From the NCBI GenBank assembly GCA_903813345.2, contig CAIIXF020000012.1:13748932-13808931 (forward strand): 60,000 nt of DNA. The letters run 5' to 3'. Of the stretch, positions 47,433 through 59,456 are shown piece after piece. How positions within the stretch are numbered: position 1 is the stretch's first letter; the number at the start of each line of letters is the position of its first letter. The notes under the pieces are model-generated. The model was given only the letters and a program-made list of their open reading frames with translations, was not told where the DNA came from and did not search any database. This DNA is from Owenia fusiformis (lineage: Eukaryota > Annelida > Polychaeta > Sabellida > Oweniidae). The translations under genes and the position numbers were made by a program.

Positions 47433-47978
47433 TATAAGGTCCTTTTGGAAAATAAGAGGATAAAATAAGATGAAAAGGTGGAAAGGTTAGGGTGTCAGCT
47501 GAAAGGATCTAACATGAGTAATGAAGTTAAAAGATTAACCCTTTCTTCACCAATGGGTAAAAATGAAATAAAATGAAAATTATAATTTTCAATCAAAATG
47601 TTGACTAAACACAATATTTTGCTGAGCCATGGAGTCGTGGTGTAATATCACTTTGGAGTGATTATCTAAACATATCTTCTAATGTTATGATTTCTTTAAT
47701 AATAAGTCAAGAATAAGTCAACAACGTATCATTTTGTCAAGGAGCTGACATCTTTTATTTAAAAGTAGCTATTTTTCAAGTTTAACAGATTGTAAACTGC
47801 ATATTACGGTATGCAAAGCAGCCATAGCTTCAGCCTGGCTTTTAGGGATTATTAAATACAACTGGCAAAATACATAATATACATATTCACAGGTATTAAT
47901 CAAACAGCACTCTCCTGCAAAATCCGCACATTCCGGTAAACAGAGATTTGGGATTTTTTTGAAAAAGAATAGTACAGT
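47433..47978. other. Intergenic interval
   Basis: Nothing recognised. The 90-codon minus frame 47769-48041 runs into the following hairpin and has no domain. Confidence 0.4.
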
Positions 47979-48073
47979 AACGTCATTTCTAAGGGCAATA
48001 TAGTGAAATATTGGACCGAGGGCCGAAAGCCCAAGGTCCAATATTTCACTATATTGCTCGCAGAAATGACGTT
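47979..48073. repeat. Long hairpin
   Basis: AACGTCATTTCT..GCAATATAGTGAAATATTGGAC pairs with its complement across a short GGGCCGAAAGCCC centre. The stem is over 35 bp with few mismatches. Confidence 0.85.
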
Positions 48074-48400
48074 ATTAGTATTTTTACCACCGTTAACGAC
48101 CAGGACTGAAATAGCAAGAAAATCTTACGCACTGAACGATTTCTAATTTCCCGGGGAAAATTGCCGGTCCAGAATATATTCTAGACCGGTCCATATGGAC
48201 CACCACTATGACGTCACACATTTCTCAGGTCGATATAGTAAAATGAATGCCTTCTAAACTAGCACTAAAACCCCTAGAACTGGCCCGGCAAGGTGGAAAT
48301 AATGCTCTTTCTTGTGAGTTTATCGACCTAGCTAAATAGTATTCTTGTTAGTATATTCAGCTAGCAGAAAGTGCTTCACATCTGTGTTGATTTCGCCGTG

Positions 48401-48601
48401 AGTATGGTCACATTAGTACAGAGTACAGGCACCGCACGGCGCCCGCAAACAACTAAATCTATAGGATATCGCACGGGCATCGCAAGGCTATCTGAAATCA
48501 AGACATCTGGGAAAAGTCACCGGCGCCCGGTCGATTTAGAAATCGGCCGATGATCACTACTCATCGGCCGACGCCCGGCGAAAATGTGACCAAGGCATAC
48601 A
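48401..48601. repeat. GC-rich ~200-bp element with inverted ends
   Basis: GTATGGTCACATT at the left and AATGTGACCAAGGCATAC at the right are inverted with a 5-base offset. Inside is a CATCGGCCGA hairpin (about 48540-48570). CpG-rich against an AT-rich background. Confidence 0.45.
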
Positions 48602-48689
48602 TATTGTGTGAGGATTGGCCGTTTCAAAAATGAGTGTCTAAAAAGCCAATGTCAGAGTTGCGCGATTAAAACTTTTAGCGTTTGTATCA

Positions 48690-48885
48690 CCTTTCCCTCC
48701 TATCACACAAAACTAGTTCTCACTACGTTCTTAAAAAAAGGGCTTAAACTGTGCACGAACGGATTTAACGTACTAAGAACCCACTAAGAACCGTTTGGGA
48801 TATGTTTACAAACTTCATGAAACTACTAGAACGAGTAGGTCCTCCACAACTTAGAGCATGCTCAAAATTTTCTGGTGATCGTGTA
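48690..48885 (-). mobile_element. Truncated, diverged GAACG-rich MITE
   Basis: CTCCTATCACACAAAACTAG then GAACGGATTTAACGTACTAAG match one end of the element at 56036-56614. The other end is lost near 48885. It lies between gene B's 3' end and the intergenic repeats. Confidence 0.7.
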
Positions 48886-49151
48886 TATATATGTGTCATG
48901 GGAGGCGATGTCGTTGCATAAAATACAAAAAAGAACATTTCTACTTGGAAAACAGTAGTTCCTGGATAACATTTTTTCATCCCTGGATAACATTTTTCAA
49001 AGAATTCGGTTCGTCTGTTGCTGAAAAATACTTGTCAAAAGGCGAGTCACATCCGATAATATTTAAAAAAAGAGATTTGTGTTGCGTTTCCTAATAAGCT
49101 GCTTCAATCATGCACAATACGGTTGTTATCAAGGACGACAGGGGTGCCATG

Positions 49152-49469
49152 CTATAAGCTGCATACGTTAATGTGTCGATGATTTGTACATGAATGTGCA
49201 ATGACGCTATTATATGGCTTGGATTCCAATTCAGAGGGCAAAATCTCATTACAAATGAGTGTATCATTTCTTATTGAACGCCCTGTAGTATCATTATAAA
49301 CGACATTGTGAACACTTGGTTGTATATGATTATCTTCTCTGTGCATATCCTTTACTTTATTCTGTTCGCTGTTTATGTGTATCCGACTTGCATTCATCCG
49401 GCAATACAACCATACGTTGATAGGATGAATAACGGACACAGCGGCAAAACAAATGAGAATAATGTGTAC
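49152..49469 (-). CDS. SLC43A3-like: Copy B, coding exon 8 with stop
   Basis: TM12 (VHIILICFAAVSVIHPINVW) and a ~85-residue polar tail including SELESKP. Bases coding that block survive in copy A (29728-29745) beyond its earlier stop. Confidence 0.85.
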   Translation of the reverse strand, partial: VHIILICFAAVSVIHPINVWLYCRMNASRIHINSEQNKVKDMHREDNHIQPSVHNVVYNDTTGRSIRNDTLICNEILPSELESKPYNSVIAHSCTNHRHINVCSL

Positions 49470-52400
49470 CTGAAACAAATCGATAGATGATCATGTTTGT
49501 AATTTTACGTTTTAAGAATTTTATTTTTAGAGACTCTTTAGCCAAGAGGTCATGAAAGCCTTTCAGAAGAAAAAAACAATACAGATCTTTATACCCACGT
49601 TGGAGAAATGTTAGGCTTGATCAAGATTTAATCGAATTGGAAACATTATAATTTGAAACTATGTATTTTATAATAATCAATAATCCATGTAAAATGTGAA
49701 GCATTTTAAAGAGACCCAACACCATGGTCACATGATCAGTCGTGTGGAGGTAAGCTCCCAGTTGAAATAAAAGCACTGTCCTCCTTTGGTTTCTGTGAAA
49801 AGTAGCTAATACCCTCATGTATTGGTCAGTTTGTGTGTCACACGACTAATCCATACCATATGCTTCATTCAACATATGTTATGCTATTTAGCTGCATATA
49901 TAAACAGTACTTTGCAACTAAGGTCATACCACTTGCAAATTGTAATTTATTGAATTCCCAGTAAACCCATCAATTTTTAAGAAAACAAAGAATATTGTTC
50001 TCATGGATCTATTATTTATGTTAGACTAACTATGAAAATATAAATATGAAATAATATGTTAGCTTGAAGTCATATATAAGATGAAAATATATGTTCATGC
50101 ATTTGCATTTTTCCAAAGGGAATATTCCCATGTAAGTAAATACAGGTGCAATATATAATTTATATGTATATCTATGTCATCTGTCTATACATGCGCGTAT
50201 AGCCTAGTGTTACATGTGAACAAGATGGTTCTGGAAAGAAATGAGCGTGGCAGATTTGCTAAAAAGCCACATACACCACAAAAGCAAGACCAATTTGAAA
50301 GTAAGTTCATTATTCTCAAGGGTACACTTCAAGTGAAAGCTACATTGCTACAGGGTGGCCTATCATTCTGAGACAAATGTATTATCCAACGATTGTGATT
50401 TTCGAAGCTAAAATATGATATCTTGAGCAGATGGAAATACATTCCCGTGAGATATGTATATATAGTCAAAAGTGATAACTATTTATTGAGTGTAATGAAA
50501 TGTATCCTTCGCTAACTGCTTTTGTTTGAGATAATTGTCATGAAATATTTTTAAATTAATTTTTATGTGTGTCATTGATCCTAATCCACCCTGTAGTCTG
50601 GTGTTTGTAGAGCATTGCGACTCGTCCAACTTATTCTCACAAATATCAAACCTCATTTACTAATTAATTTTTTGAGTGAATATGAAGAGTCCAAGCATTG
50701 CTTTTTTATGTTTATTGTATAGCTATATTTAGCCTTGATATCCATGATTTTTTAAAACAAAATCTCACCGTTAGATTTCGAGCTATTCATGTTTACTCAT
50801 TTGTCTAATTGGAAAACAATGCAAATTTCATTTTTTCAAAGGAAAAAAATTGAAATTCTAAGACGGTGAAAAATCATCAAAAAATACAAAGATTCAGAAT
50901 CCGGCAAGCATTTTCCCTTATTCCTCTCCGTTAAGAAGTTTTGTAAGGTGTTGGATCCCTTTAACATTTCATGCCTAACTTGTTATATTATCATAAAAAT
51001 AACATACATTTTACAAATATTTATATATACGTATGTATATACTATCACCATGGATATCTTACTGACCGTTGAAACGCAAAACCAAAGGTAAACTGCTACA
51101 TTGAATATAATTATTTATTCATGAATGTACTCACCCACGTGGAATCATTCTTTAGTGGTCCTTTGATCCAGATAAACAGAGGGTACTGCAGTAAACTTAC
51201 AATAGCACCCGTAGTAAACATAATACCATAAAGCTTACCAAAATGTTGACTTGGAAATCTAAAAACGCAATATATATATAGTTTTATTTGATTATGGCTT
51301 TTTACAAAAATGATCAGTTTAACAATATAATTAGGCTCATTGTGAACCTTACAGCAATACTTTTACAAGTATCAGGGGACTTTATTTCACTGCACTTACG
51401 CTTGTGCAAGGAATGCCGATGCAGGACCGTAGTTGAAGGTCCTATGCAAGACAAACACCACGAATGTAAAGTATTGCAGTTCTAACACAGGAATGGCTGC
51501 ACATGCAGAAAGCAGGACACCAAGGCCGGTGTTAAGATAAAACATTGGGATGAAATGACGAATTTTCTCTGGAATGGAAAAAATACATCCTAGTGTAATT
51601 CTAATGTAACGTCATGTATGATAAAACCTATCTATAGTCAAGAAAAGATTTACAAATTCCGAATAAATATAATCACGATATAAATACCTAATTTAAGGGC
51701 TAGGGATCCGATTGGGGCCGTTGTTCGTCGGTCAAGCATTGGCCCAGATAGAGGACCCATAATAACAGCCGCAAATAACATAAACGAGAATACTGTTGTA
51801 TACATACTCACTAAAAATGAAAATGAAGATCATGTTTACTTCATTATATACTTCAAGGAATAAAAAATGATAGACCTTTTACACAGTTTTGTTAAAAGAT
51901 TTAAGTCGATTAGTCAAATTGTTTTACTTCTACGTAACAAAAGCATCATGATAACGTAACACCCACCTCATTATGTATCTTTTTGAGGTAGATGTTACGT
52001 TGTCACGATGCTTTGGTTACGTAGAAGTAAAACAATTTGACAAATCGACTGAAATCTTCTGACAAACCTTTTTAACATTACATTTTACCAATCTCCAATA
52101 TGAAACATATCCCAATCACACCATTTGTGGTTAACAAATATATCAAATAAGTTTTTTTGGTGAAGTTCAGCACGAGTTGGGACAGAAGCATTGCACGAAC
52201 CGAAGGTAAAGCGACGGTTATGTCCGCCATTTGTGACAACGGTATCTGACTTTACCGTTGTCAGGCTATTCTGATGTGAATGGTGTATTTCAGATTATTT
52301 AGTTTTTTGTGCAATAAGCCTGTACCCTGTAATTTAAAGAATTTCACCAATAAAAATAACATGGCAAAGAAGCATCCAAATATCAGCACGTAGCCACCAC

Positions 52401-55400
52401 CTTTAAAAGGTTGTGGCTTCACACTTTATTAGCTAAACTACTGATGAGCAATCCAAGATAAACAAATGACATTTAAAAAGGAATATATGTTTCCATATAC
52501 TATTGCACAATGATCTTTTGATATCTTATTTTTTAGGTTTTACTGACGCAATAAAACAATGAAATGGGCTTTAGTATTTACAAAATAGATACAAACGATC
52601 AATGCAGTTAAATTCACTGCGATCCGCTCGATTATGCGGTTCGTTTTTGGTAACAAAATGTCGGAACGTCGAAGGTACGATTTTTCTTTTTTCCTTATAT
52701 CACGCGTTGTAGGCAGAATCCAAACGACGTTTTTTATCACAAACGTGTATCAGTATCATATGTTTCAGAAAATGTACATGTTTGCGAAAAAATAGCTCAG
52801 AAGACAACAGAATCGTCGATTTAATTCCTCACTTAAGTTACATAAACGGTTTGGGTTAAAGTGCAGATCTGTTCATCGAAATATCGTGAAATTGATATTA
52901 CAATGCTCAGATACCAAGTCTCTTGAAAGCCGATGCAGAAACTTACCGTTCTGTACATTGTCTTTAGTCAGGTATGTTATCCACGAGTTGAAGTTACCCA
53001 AGAAAAACATGAGCCGTAGGTGTGTTGACGAAAACCATAGAACACTTGTCCAATACATAGGCGATTGTATAACAACACTAAAAGGTGGTGGCGACTCTAA
53101 CATACGATAACCACCTATGGTGTTTGGTGCTTCATCCCCTGTCGATCCGATGGTTTCACCCGATTCTTCATTTGGATCTTGTGTCTGCGTCTCATTAATG
53201 TTGCTTATTTCAAGGTCGGATTTAACTCCGATTGCGTAATCTCCATGATTACGTTCACATGAAGAGCATATCGTCAAGTGAAAGTCATCTGGCAGTGGAT
53301 CCAGAATAAATTGTCGTGGTAACCATAGAAACGTACTTAAAATACAGATACTATAGATGGCACTGATAGTTAAGAAAGACGCGTGTAAAGATATCCCGGC
53401 TTCATATGCAACCTATAAAGAGGATCAAAATATTGATTTTGCAACAAAATTTAGGTCAATATAAGTATTGTTAAATCAAAAAATAAAATAAGTATATCTA
53501 AAATATATTTTCAGCAATTATCCATTTATGAGATCCCATTTACGTTACGATTATACAACCTTATACTACTGTACATGTACAGTATGATATCGCCAAACTA
53601 ACTGGGTATCAGTGACAAATATATCTGGTGTCCCAAAAAAGGGAGATTTTTTGACAAGTATTTTCTCAGCAATTGATAAGCCAAATTCACTGCAACTTTG
53701 TACAAAGTAGCCCAGGAGTATTATTAGCAAGTTACAATTAATTACAAAAAAGGCCAATTAAATATTATGTGAGTACTAAAAAAATCAAGATAGCATCGTC
53801 AAAAGATCCCATACCGGAGCAACGCAAAAAGAACTTCATAGCGTCTGTACCAACAAAACAAAAACCAATTTCTCAACAATAGATCAGCCAAACACTTTGA
53901 AAACAATAGTCAATGCTGGTATGACTTCCGAATATGAAGGATCCGTAGCACACTATGGTGCAGCAACATTTGAGGCAATGTTTAGGGAAGTGCATATGTC
54001 TTGATTTTTTAGATACCATTTTCTAAAAAACACTTCCGGCTTTCAGGTCGAAAAATGTCTTTCATGATTCATCACAGGGGGTCCAAAAACGTAAATAATT
54101 TGATTCGACCGTTTGTACATTTTATAAGACACAGACCATTACAAATTACAACAAATTACATTACAAATTATTGTCCATTTTGAACAAATATGAGGCAAAA
54201 TGATGAATTATGTATTTGCGTCACTCATACTATGAACGCCTATAATATCAATAAATTAAGAGTTCCTTAAATATTTTTTTTGTATGTCAGAATTTTACTC
54301 TAGTTTTCAAATGTGTGATCAGACTATGATAATACTGAAAATTATAAAAGTTATTAAGGAAAAGGTGACCATTGAACAATTCTGTCCGGGCTACTATATA
54401 TATATTATATATATTATAATCATCTATATTACATAAACTTGATATTTTGATATTTTTACAACTTGCTATTGATACCCTGAGGCACATTTCAGTGAATTTG
54501 GTTAATTGCTGAGAAATTGCTTGTCAAAAAGTGTCTCACTTTTTGGACACCGGATATATAAAATATAAGATGAATTATAAGTACATCCTTTGTTTTTCAT
54601 GATAATAGATATGTATTTCATTATGTCATGATGTGAAACAATGTTGCTGATAATTAAGAGGAAGCGGAAGGTTTACAGTAAGGACCATATAAAGGGATAT
54701 ATTTGTACATTTGCAAACCGAAAAACTCTATAATGTTAACAAAATACTGCACATACTTTGATAAGAAGTAAGACGAATGCGCTTGAATCAAATGCCCCGT
54801 TCATTATACATATCAGAGTATTGCGCCCTCTCTTGAGAAGATTTCCAAGTTGCATATTAGTCATAAGGATAAAGAAACCTCCGTACATCACGCATAGCAC
54901 CGCTGGGTATAGGACGTATGGAATTGCTGGAAGAGGGTAGGTTTATATATTATATGTGAAAGCTTAGATATGAAACTTGGAATGTTTATGAAACTTCGAA
55001 TGCACATTTCTAATTCCACTTTCCAGTTCGCATGTGTTTCAAAATGTAAAGGAGTCGCATTTATAAAACAATACTTAACCCCCCTATCACACCAAACTAG
55101 TTCTTACCCGTTCTTGCCAGTCCTACGAAAACGTCGTAAAACTGGCTCAATCTGGCCGTGGTCGGGAAATATGTCTAGAATAATTAGCTACTTCGTTCAT
55201 AAACAGTCTTCAATACGTTCATCTCATTCGCAGTTCGTTCAGGTCGCACCACGTCGGTGTGCAACGTCGTATAACGCGTCTCTTAGTCTAGAAGGTCATC
55301 ATGACCTGATTACAGAACGGTATGGTCGCCATCGAATTTTGAATCGATTCAAAATTCTAAATCACATTCCCCGTCCAGGAAAGTCCATGAAGTTCGTAAA

Positions 55401-58012
55401 CAGACCTTAGAACGTTGTAGCTACGTTCATTCCGTTCGCACACAGTTTAAAACCAGTTTTGAAGAACGCAATGGCAACTTGCTCGTTCGACCTACCCGTT
55501 CGAGTACGTTCGATGAAGTTTGTAAATAGACCCCAAACGGTTCTAAGTACGTCCAGTCCGTTCGTACACATTTGAAGCCCTTTTTCGAGAACGTAGTGAG
55601 AACTAGTTTGGTGTGATAGTAGGGTAAACATTTCTAAATATGACAATATTTTTCACATGTGTTTTAGGTGTAGCTGATAACCCAGCGTTTGGGTATTGTG
55701 GAACTAAATAAGCATTGTACATTCGTGTATACTGTTCTGTCATTGATTTTGTATCAGTTATAGCAGGAGTACGTACCTGGTTTGGAGAATGCTATCATCA
55801 AAGATCCGGACAAAAATATAACACTGTAAATATACAACAGTATGGTCAATATTACGCATGTGATCGTAGTACAGATTTGAGTATTATAGATTCTTTAGAG
55901 GTTTTTATTTACCCCAGGCCCCTGATTTTCAGCAACTAAGCCAACTATTTCTAATCCAATATCAAGTAAAGCCATAAGGGAAAAATAAATGCATATATGT
56001 GTTTTTCGGATGTCACTATCGCAGAATACACGTAACCCCCCTATCACACCAAACTAGTTCTTACCCGTTCTTGCCAGTCCTACGAAAATGTCATAAAACG
56101 GGCTCGATCTGGCTGCGGTCGGGATATATGTCTAGAATAATTAGCTACTTCGTTCATAAACAGTCTTCAATACGTCCATCACGTTCGCAGTTCGTTCAGG
56201 TCGCACCACGTCGGTGTGCAACGTAGTATAAACTGTCCCTTAGTCTAAAAGGTCATCATGACCTGATTACAGAACGGTATGGTCGCCATCGAATTTTGAA
56301 TCGATTCAAAATTCTAAATCACATACCCCGTCCGGGAAAGTCCATGAAGTTCGTAAACAGACCGTCGAACGTTGTAGCTACGTTCATTCAGTTCGCACAC
56401 AGTTTAAAACCGATTCGGCAACGTTTTGATGATCACCAGAAAATGTTGAGCATGCTCTAAGTGCTGGAGGACCTACTCGTTCTAGTGTTTCATGAAGTTT
56501 GTAAACAGTTCCCAAACGGTTCTTAGTGGGTTCCTAGTACGTCAAATCCGTTCGTGCACAGTTTAAGCCCGTTTTCGAGAACGTAGTGAGAACTAGTTTG
56601 GTGTGATAGTAGGGTTACCCCCCTATCACACCAAACTCGTTCTTACCCGTTCTTGCCAGTCCTACGAAAACGTCGTAAAACGGGCTCAATCTGGCTGTGG
56701 TCGGGAAATATGTCTGAAATAATAAGCTTCTTCGTTCTTAAACAGTCTTCAATACGTCCATCTCGTTCGCAGTTCGTTCAGGTCGCACCACGTCGGTGTG
56801 CAACGCCGTAGAACGCGTCCCTTAGTCTAGAAGGTCATCATGACCTGATAACAGAACGGCATGGTCGCAATCGAATTTTGAATCGATTCAAAATTCTAAA
56901 ATCACATTCCCGTCTGAGAACGTTCATAAAGTTCGTAAATAGACCTTAGAAAGTTACAGGTACGTTCATTCCGTTCGCACACAGTTTAAAACCAGTTTTG
57001 AAGAACGCAGTGGCAACTTGTTTGGTGTGATAGCTATATTTTTGCTAACTCGTTCATAAGCAGTGTTAAATACGTTCTTAATCAGTTTAAACCCGTTTGC
57101 AATGAGTTCTACCTCGTTCTCAACACGTCCTCAGACACTTCAACTCGTTGTTAAAACGTCCCTAGTAGGATTGAAGTACGACGGTTCCGTTCGTAGTACG
57201 TCCAGCTCGTCGCTAGTACGTTGTCACTCGTTCTAATTGTAGAACGTGACGACCACGAGAACATTTTGAGCATTGTCTAAGTTCTAGAGGACCTACCCGT
57301 TCGAGTACGTTCGATGAAGTTTGTAAATAGATCCCAAACGGTGCTTAGTACGCCCAGTCCGTTCGTACACAGTTGAAGCCCGTTTTCGAGAACGTAGTGA
57401 GAACTAGTTTGGTGTGATAGTAGGGTTAGTGCAACGACATTGCATATTAAATACCATGGAGGTTGCACGGTCGTTTATGATAAAAAAAATACTCATAAAA
57501 CAAAATGCAAATGCCCTCATATTTCATTTTCAATGTTTCTCCCTGACACGTTCTCAGTGTTGAGAAAAAAATAACAACAAAAAAATGATTTGTCAACCCT
57601 TCTTGTTGTTATGGTAACTAAATTTTTGCACTTTGAATATACCAGTACATTTTTGTGTGAATATATTTAATGACCTGTTTGCATATTACCTTCCAAGTAA
57701 CCTTGTAGTTAAGGTACCAAGTTTGTCATACATCGATCCAGTCAAAACCAGTAAAATGCCTTTGATTGCAACAGCTATCGCAAATATCAAGTTAAACTGT
57801 TCATCTTGCGCCGCACATGATGTTGGACCAGCGTTTGTCGAGGAGTTTGTTTCCGTACAGTTTGTCTCGCATTTACACAAATGACTAAAATAACGTTCTT
57901 CCTTTAAGACGAACACTAGAGAAGGCCAACCAAACATCATTCCTCCGAAAATAAGAGTCTCAAGTACACCCCAGGCTAAGAAAAAAATGACACCGCCTCG
58001 GAACAGTGCCAT
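49152..58012 (-). CDS. SLC43A3-like: SLC43A3-like solute carrier, copy B, apparently intact
   Basis: Coding exons 58012-57690, 55823-55777, 54926-54757, 53412-52947, 51810-51688, 51568-51400, 51258-51135, 49469-49152. They total 1740 bp, 579 residues plus stop, with every phase compatible and all introns GT-AG. Landmarks: GWPSLVFVLK after TM1, Cys-rich loop, MFS motif A (YDKLG...R), TNMQLGNLL, MNGAFDSSAF, a ~70-residue acidic central loop with CSSC, DRRT, FPSQHFGKLYG and a hydrophilic C-tail. Human SLC43A3 is 491 residues; the extra length is in the central loop and tail. The start at 58012 follows TTCATTGTAG, a likely 3' splice site conserved in all three paralogues, so a 5' non-coding exon is expected. 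Likely a plasma-membrane uniporter; purine nucleobase transport is known for mammalian SLC43A3 and unproven here. Confidence 0.88.
51135..51258 (-). CDS. SLC43A3-like: Copy B, coding exon 7
   Basis: FPSQHFGKLYG and TM11; 124 bp, donor GTGAGT. Confidence 0.85.
51400..51568 (-). CDS. SLC43A3-like: Copy B, coding exon 6
   Basis: TM9-TM10; 169 bp, same phases as copy A. Confidence 0.85.
51688..51810 (-). CDS. SLC43A3-like: Copy B, coding exon 5
   Basis: TM8 and DRRT motif; 123 bp as in copy A. Confidence 0.85.
51868..52158. mobile_element. Hairpin MITE in copy B intron 4
   Basis: Absent from the collinear position in copy A (about 31016-31024). Core stem: TCAAATTGTTTTACTTCTAC (51914) with GTAGAAGTAAAACAATTTGA (52021). 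Arms ~75 bp. Confidence 0.75.
52388..52755. repeat. ~370-bp insertion in copy B intron 4
   Basis: Copy A joins directly across this stretch (near 31258-31268). It begins with a small palindrome, GCCACCACCTTTAAAAGGT followed by TGTGGC. No TIR pair or target duplication identified. Confidence 0.55.
52947..53412 (-). CDS. SLC43A3-like: Copy B, coding exon 4
   Basis: TM6, the acidic CSSC-containing loop, and TM7. Five codons (around GGYRMLE) more than copy A. Confidence 0.85.
53620..54558. mobile_element. Mariner-like TIR element in copy B intron 3
   Basis: Same termini and position as 32115-33735 in copy A. Outer ~550 bp at left and ~140 bp at right are homologous, but 54170-54430 is unrelated to copy A's interior. 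Confidence 0.7.
54757..54926 (-). CDS. SLC43A3-like: Copy B, coding exon 3
   Basis: TM4-TM5 with TNMQLGNLL and NGAFDSSAF. Differs from copy A at one visible residue in the RGR/REK-type loop before NTLICIM. Confidence 0.85.
55079..55624 (+). mobile_element. GAACG-rich MITE, copy B intron 2
   Basis: Orthologous to 34277-34822 and also 546 bp, flanked by TAA, so it was present before the duplication. Confidence 0.8.
55777..55823 (-). CDS. SLC43A3-like: Copy B, coding exon 2
   Basis: 47-bp micro-exon identical in length and product (VIFLSGSLMIAFSKP) to copy A. Confidence 0.85.
56036..56614 (+). mobile_element. GAACG-rich MITE, first of two in copy B intron 1
   Basis: Full-length, preceded by TAA and followed by TTA. 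Copy A has a single empty TAA at 38443-38445, so this insertion postdates the duplication. Confidence 0.8.
56618..57425 (+). mobile_element. GAACG-rich MITE, second, abutting the first
   Basis: Head-to-tail with its neighbour, sharing the TTA at 56615-56617 and ending before TTA at 57426-57428. It is ~230 bp longer than the others because of an extra middle (57030-57300) composed of GTTC/ACGT words and carrying an internal family end (TTTGGTGTGATAG, near 57020). It may be two recombined copies. Confidence 0.75.
57690..58012 (-). CDS. SLC43A3-like: Copy B, coding exon 1
   Basis: TM1, loop with CKCETNC and SCAAQDEQF, TM2 and MFS motif A. Phase 2 at donor GTAATA. The frame is also open upstream through the presumed intron end, but MALFRGG is the start conserved among the copies. 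Confidence 0.85.
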
Positions 58013-58080
58013 TATTTCTACAATGAACCATATATATGTATGATACTTTTTTGCCATTAGTTTTGTTTTAATCATCAAAT

Positions 58081-58787
58081 GAGGAGGGAAGTTAGCGCAA
58101 CAGATTTTGGACAGTCATATGTTTGATTTTGGCCATTTCCTGGGGATTTAAACAGGTGCATATGTTAGGCCAATGCATTACCTCCAGGAAAATCACTTCT
58201 AGAGATGATAAAATAATTTCGACTGTGAGACAGCGTAGATGCAAACAACCCACCCACATGTTTTTTCTGAAATGTTTTCCTAATTTTCAACCCCTTCCAT
58301 CCTTGCTTTTTTAATTTTTCTTGCATCAATATGTTGCGTTTTGGCACAAAGTTAATCCCTTAAAAGGAATAAATGATTCCTTTTAGATAAAGTGGAAAAC
58401 AATATTTCCCATGTTATTTTCCCATTGGAAAAATCATTGCTTTCAGCTAAGTTTGGTCACCCATAATGGGTATCTTTAACCCCTGAAGGAATCACTTATT
58501 CCTTTTAAGTGGTTAACTATGTGTCAAAATGCAACATATTGATGCAAGAAAAATTTAAAAAGCAGAGGTGGAAGGAGTCGAAAAATTAGGAAAACATTTC
58601 AGAAAAACATGTGGGTGGGTTGTTTGCATCAACCCTGTCTCAAAGTAGAAATTATTTTATCATCTCTAGTAGTGATTTTCCTGGAGGTAATGCATTGGCC
58701 TAACATATGCAATTGTTTAAATCCTCAGAAAATGGCCAAAAACCAACATATGACTGTCCAAAATCTGTTGCGCTAACTTCCCTCCTC
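58081..58787. mobile_element. 707-bp fold-back MITE upstream of gene B
   Basis: Starts GAGGAGGGAAGTTAGCGCAA and ends with the exact complement; inverted arms run ~300 bp to a centre near 58435. Copy A is uninterrupted here (39086-39100). No clear target duplication. It lies ~70 bp upstream of the coding exon, so in the 5' intron or leader. Confidence 0.88.
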
Positions 58788-59335
58788 CTTTGGTACCAAA
58801 TATTTAGAATAACTTTATTTAGAGCCTGATCTTTGAAAATATATTCACAATTCAGCCTGTCTCAAACATAAACATATATTTTAGTTATTTTTTTGAATCG
58901 TGTGGATCGATTAACAATTAAACAATGGTATACTATTTCTGCTTGTCACGTTTTATGTCTAAAATGTTCTCATTTAAAACCACAATTTACACACAATGTA
59001 ATTTTCTAGAAATATGTTTACTCAAATAATCTTAGTATTATTTGGGTAGTTATCTATGTCTTGATAAATTATGAAAAATGTTCAATGTGATATCAACCTA
59101 TAAAAAAGTTCTTCATACAGAAATAAAATTATAACGCAGTGGTTTAACATAATCACTATTGCTTCAAATACTGTTCGGGTTAGTAAGTCCTATTAGATAT
59201 TGTTGAAGTTAAACGTAGTTGAAGATAATTTACTGATATCACACCAAAATAGTTATTCAATATGCTTCAGGTTTATGTAATATAGTAACAAAGAACAAGT
59301 CTATTGCGTGTGTGGACCACTAAAACTGCAACTAC
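58788..59335. other. Conserved 5' flank of gene B
   Basis: Matches 39098-39637 almost base for base. It should contain the non-coding first exon and promoter, but I cannot place either. Confidence 0.6.
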
Positions 59336-59456
59336 CATGCTAATGACATAATAAAAATGACATGCTAATGATATGCTAATGACATGCTAATGATATGCTA
59401 ATGACATGCTTATGGTATGCTAATGACATGCTAATGATATGCTAATGACATGCTAA
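59336..59456. repeat. 11-bp minisatellite, copy B flank
   Basis: Same ATGCTAATGAY units as at 39638, with about ten units and a small AATAAA-like interruption at the start. Confidence 0.9.
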
